A DNA stretch of 64,000 bases from Liolophura sinensis (lineage: Eukaryota > Mollusca > Polyplacophora > Chitonida > Chitonidae): positions 49,837,385 to 49,901,384 of the forward strand of contig NC_088295.1 of assembly GCF_032854445.1 (NCBI RefSeq), written 5' to 3'. The first letter of the stretch is position 1. More notes on this DNA, generated by a model. The model did no database searches and was not told the DNA's origin. It saw only the letters and a list, made by a program, of their open reading frames with translations. The DNA itself is not shown here.

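Noticed and set aside
63036-63992. Two long open frames on the minus strand rich in R, K, L and Q
   Set aside because: They are the other frame of the 126-bp coding repeats. The frame that joins exon 2 in phase through a good donor is the S/E/K-rich one.

Overview
The window is nuclear DNA from an intron-rich animal, most likely a mollusc (bivalve or gastropod). The evidence is tRNA-derived SINEs with (ATAA)n tails of a type I know from molluscs, very frequent TACATGTA words, AT-rich introns, and no bacterial gene organisation. The species cannot be named from the sequence.

One gene fills almost the whole window on the minus strand. It is an RNF213-type giant AAA+ ATPase/E3 ubiquitin ligase, open at both ends. 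I traced 40 exons (8,101 nt; exactly 2,700 codons after one leading base) from >64,000 down to 162. Each has GT/AG borders, and every junction keeps the reading frame. In transcript order they encode: a disordered N-terminal region with 42-residue tandem repeats (62,857-64,000); a short linker exon (60,906-60,961); a CBM20-like carbohydrate-binding domain (59,689-57,259); a long helical arm (50,205-17,733); a stretch with a UBA-like motif (17,044-16,048); a degenerate nucleotide-binding module with AGVGKT (10,888-9,465); and the first canonical AAA module (4,790-729) with Walker A GETGCGKT, Walker B LFFDEAN and sensor-1 AACNPYR. The later AAA modules and the RING ligase part would lie left of base 1. 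The promoter and start codon would lie right of base 64,000.

The introns hold the rest. There are many SINE pieces of at least two families, and a decayed Ty3/gypsy-type LTR retrotransposon (50,957-55,667, plus strand) with a third partial LTR behind it. A 5'-truncated LINE sits inside a SINE (46,35x-46,95x). There is a complex foldback element (61,220-61,845), AT microsatellites and several unclassified dispersed repeats.

The most unusual local features are three. A pair of compensating one-base frame changes lies in the exon at 7,418-7,586. A 33-bp tandem array at about 350-640 looks like amplified copies of the adjoining exon end and splice donor. The 126-bp coding repeats of the first visible exon are the third. 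No second independent gene, RNA gene or CRISPR array was found, and nothing here looks like a new multi-gene system.
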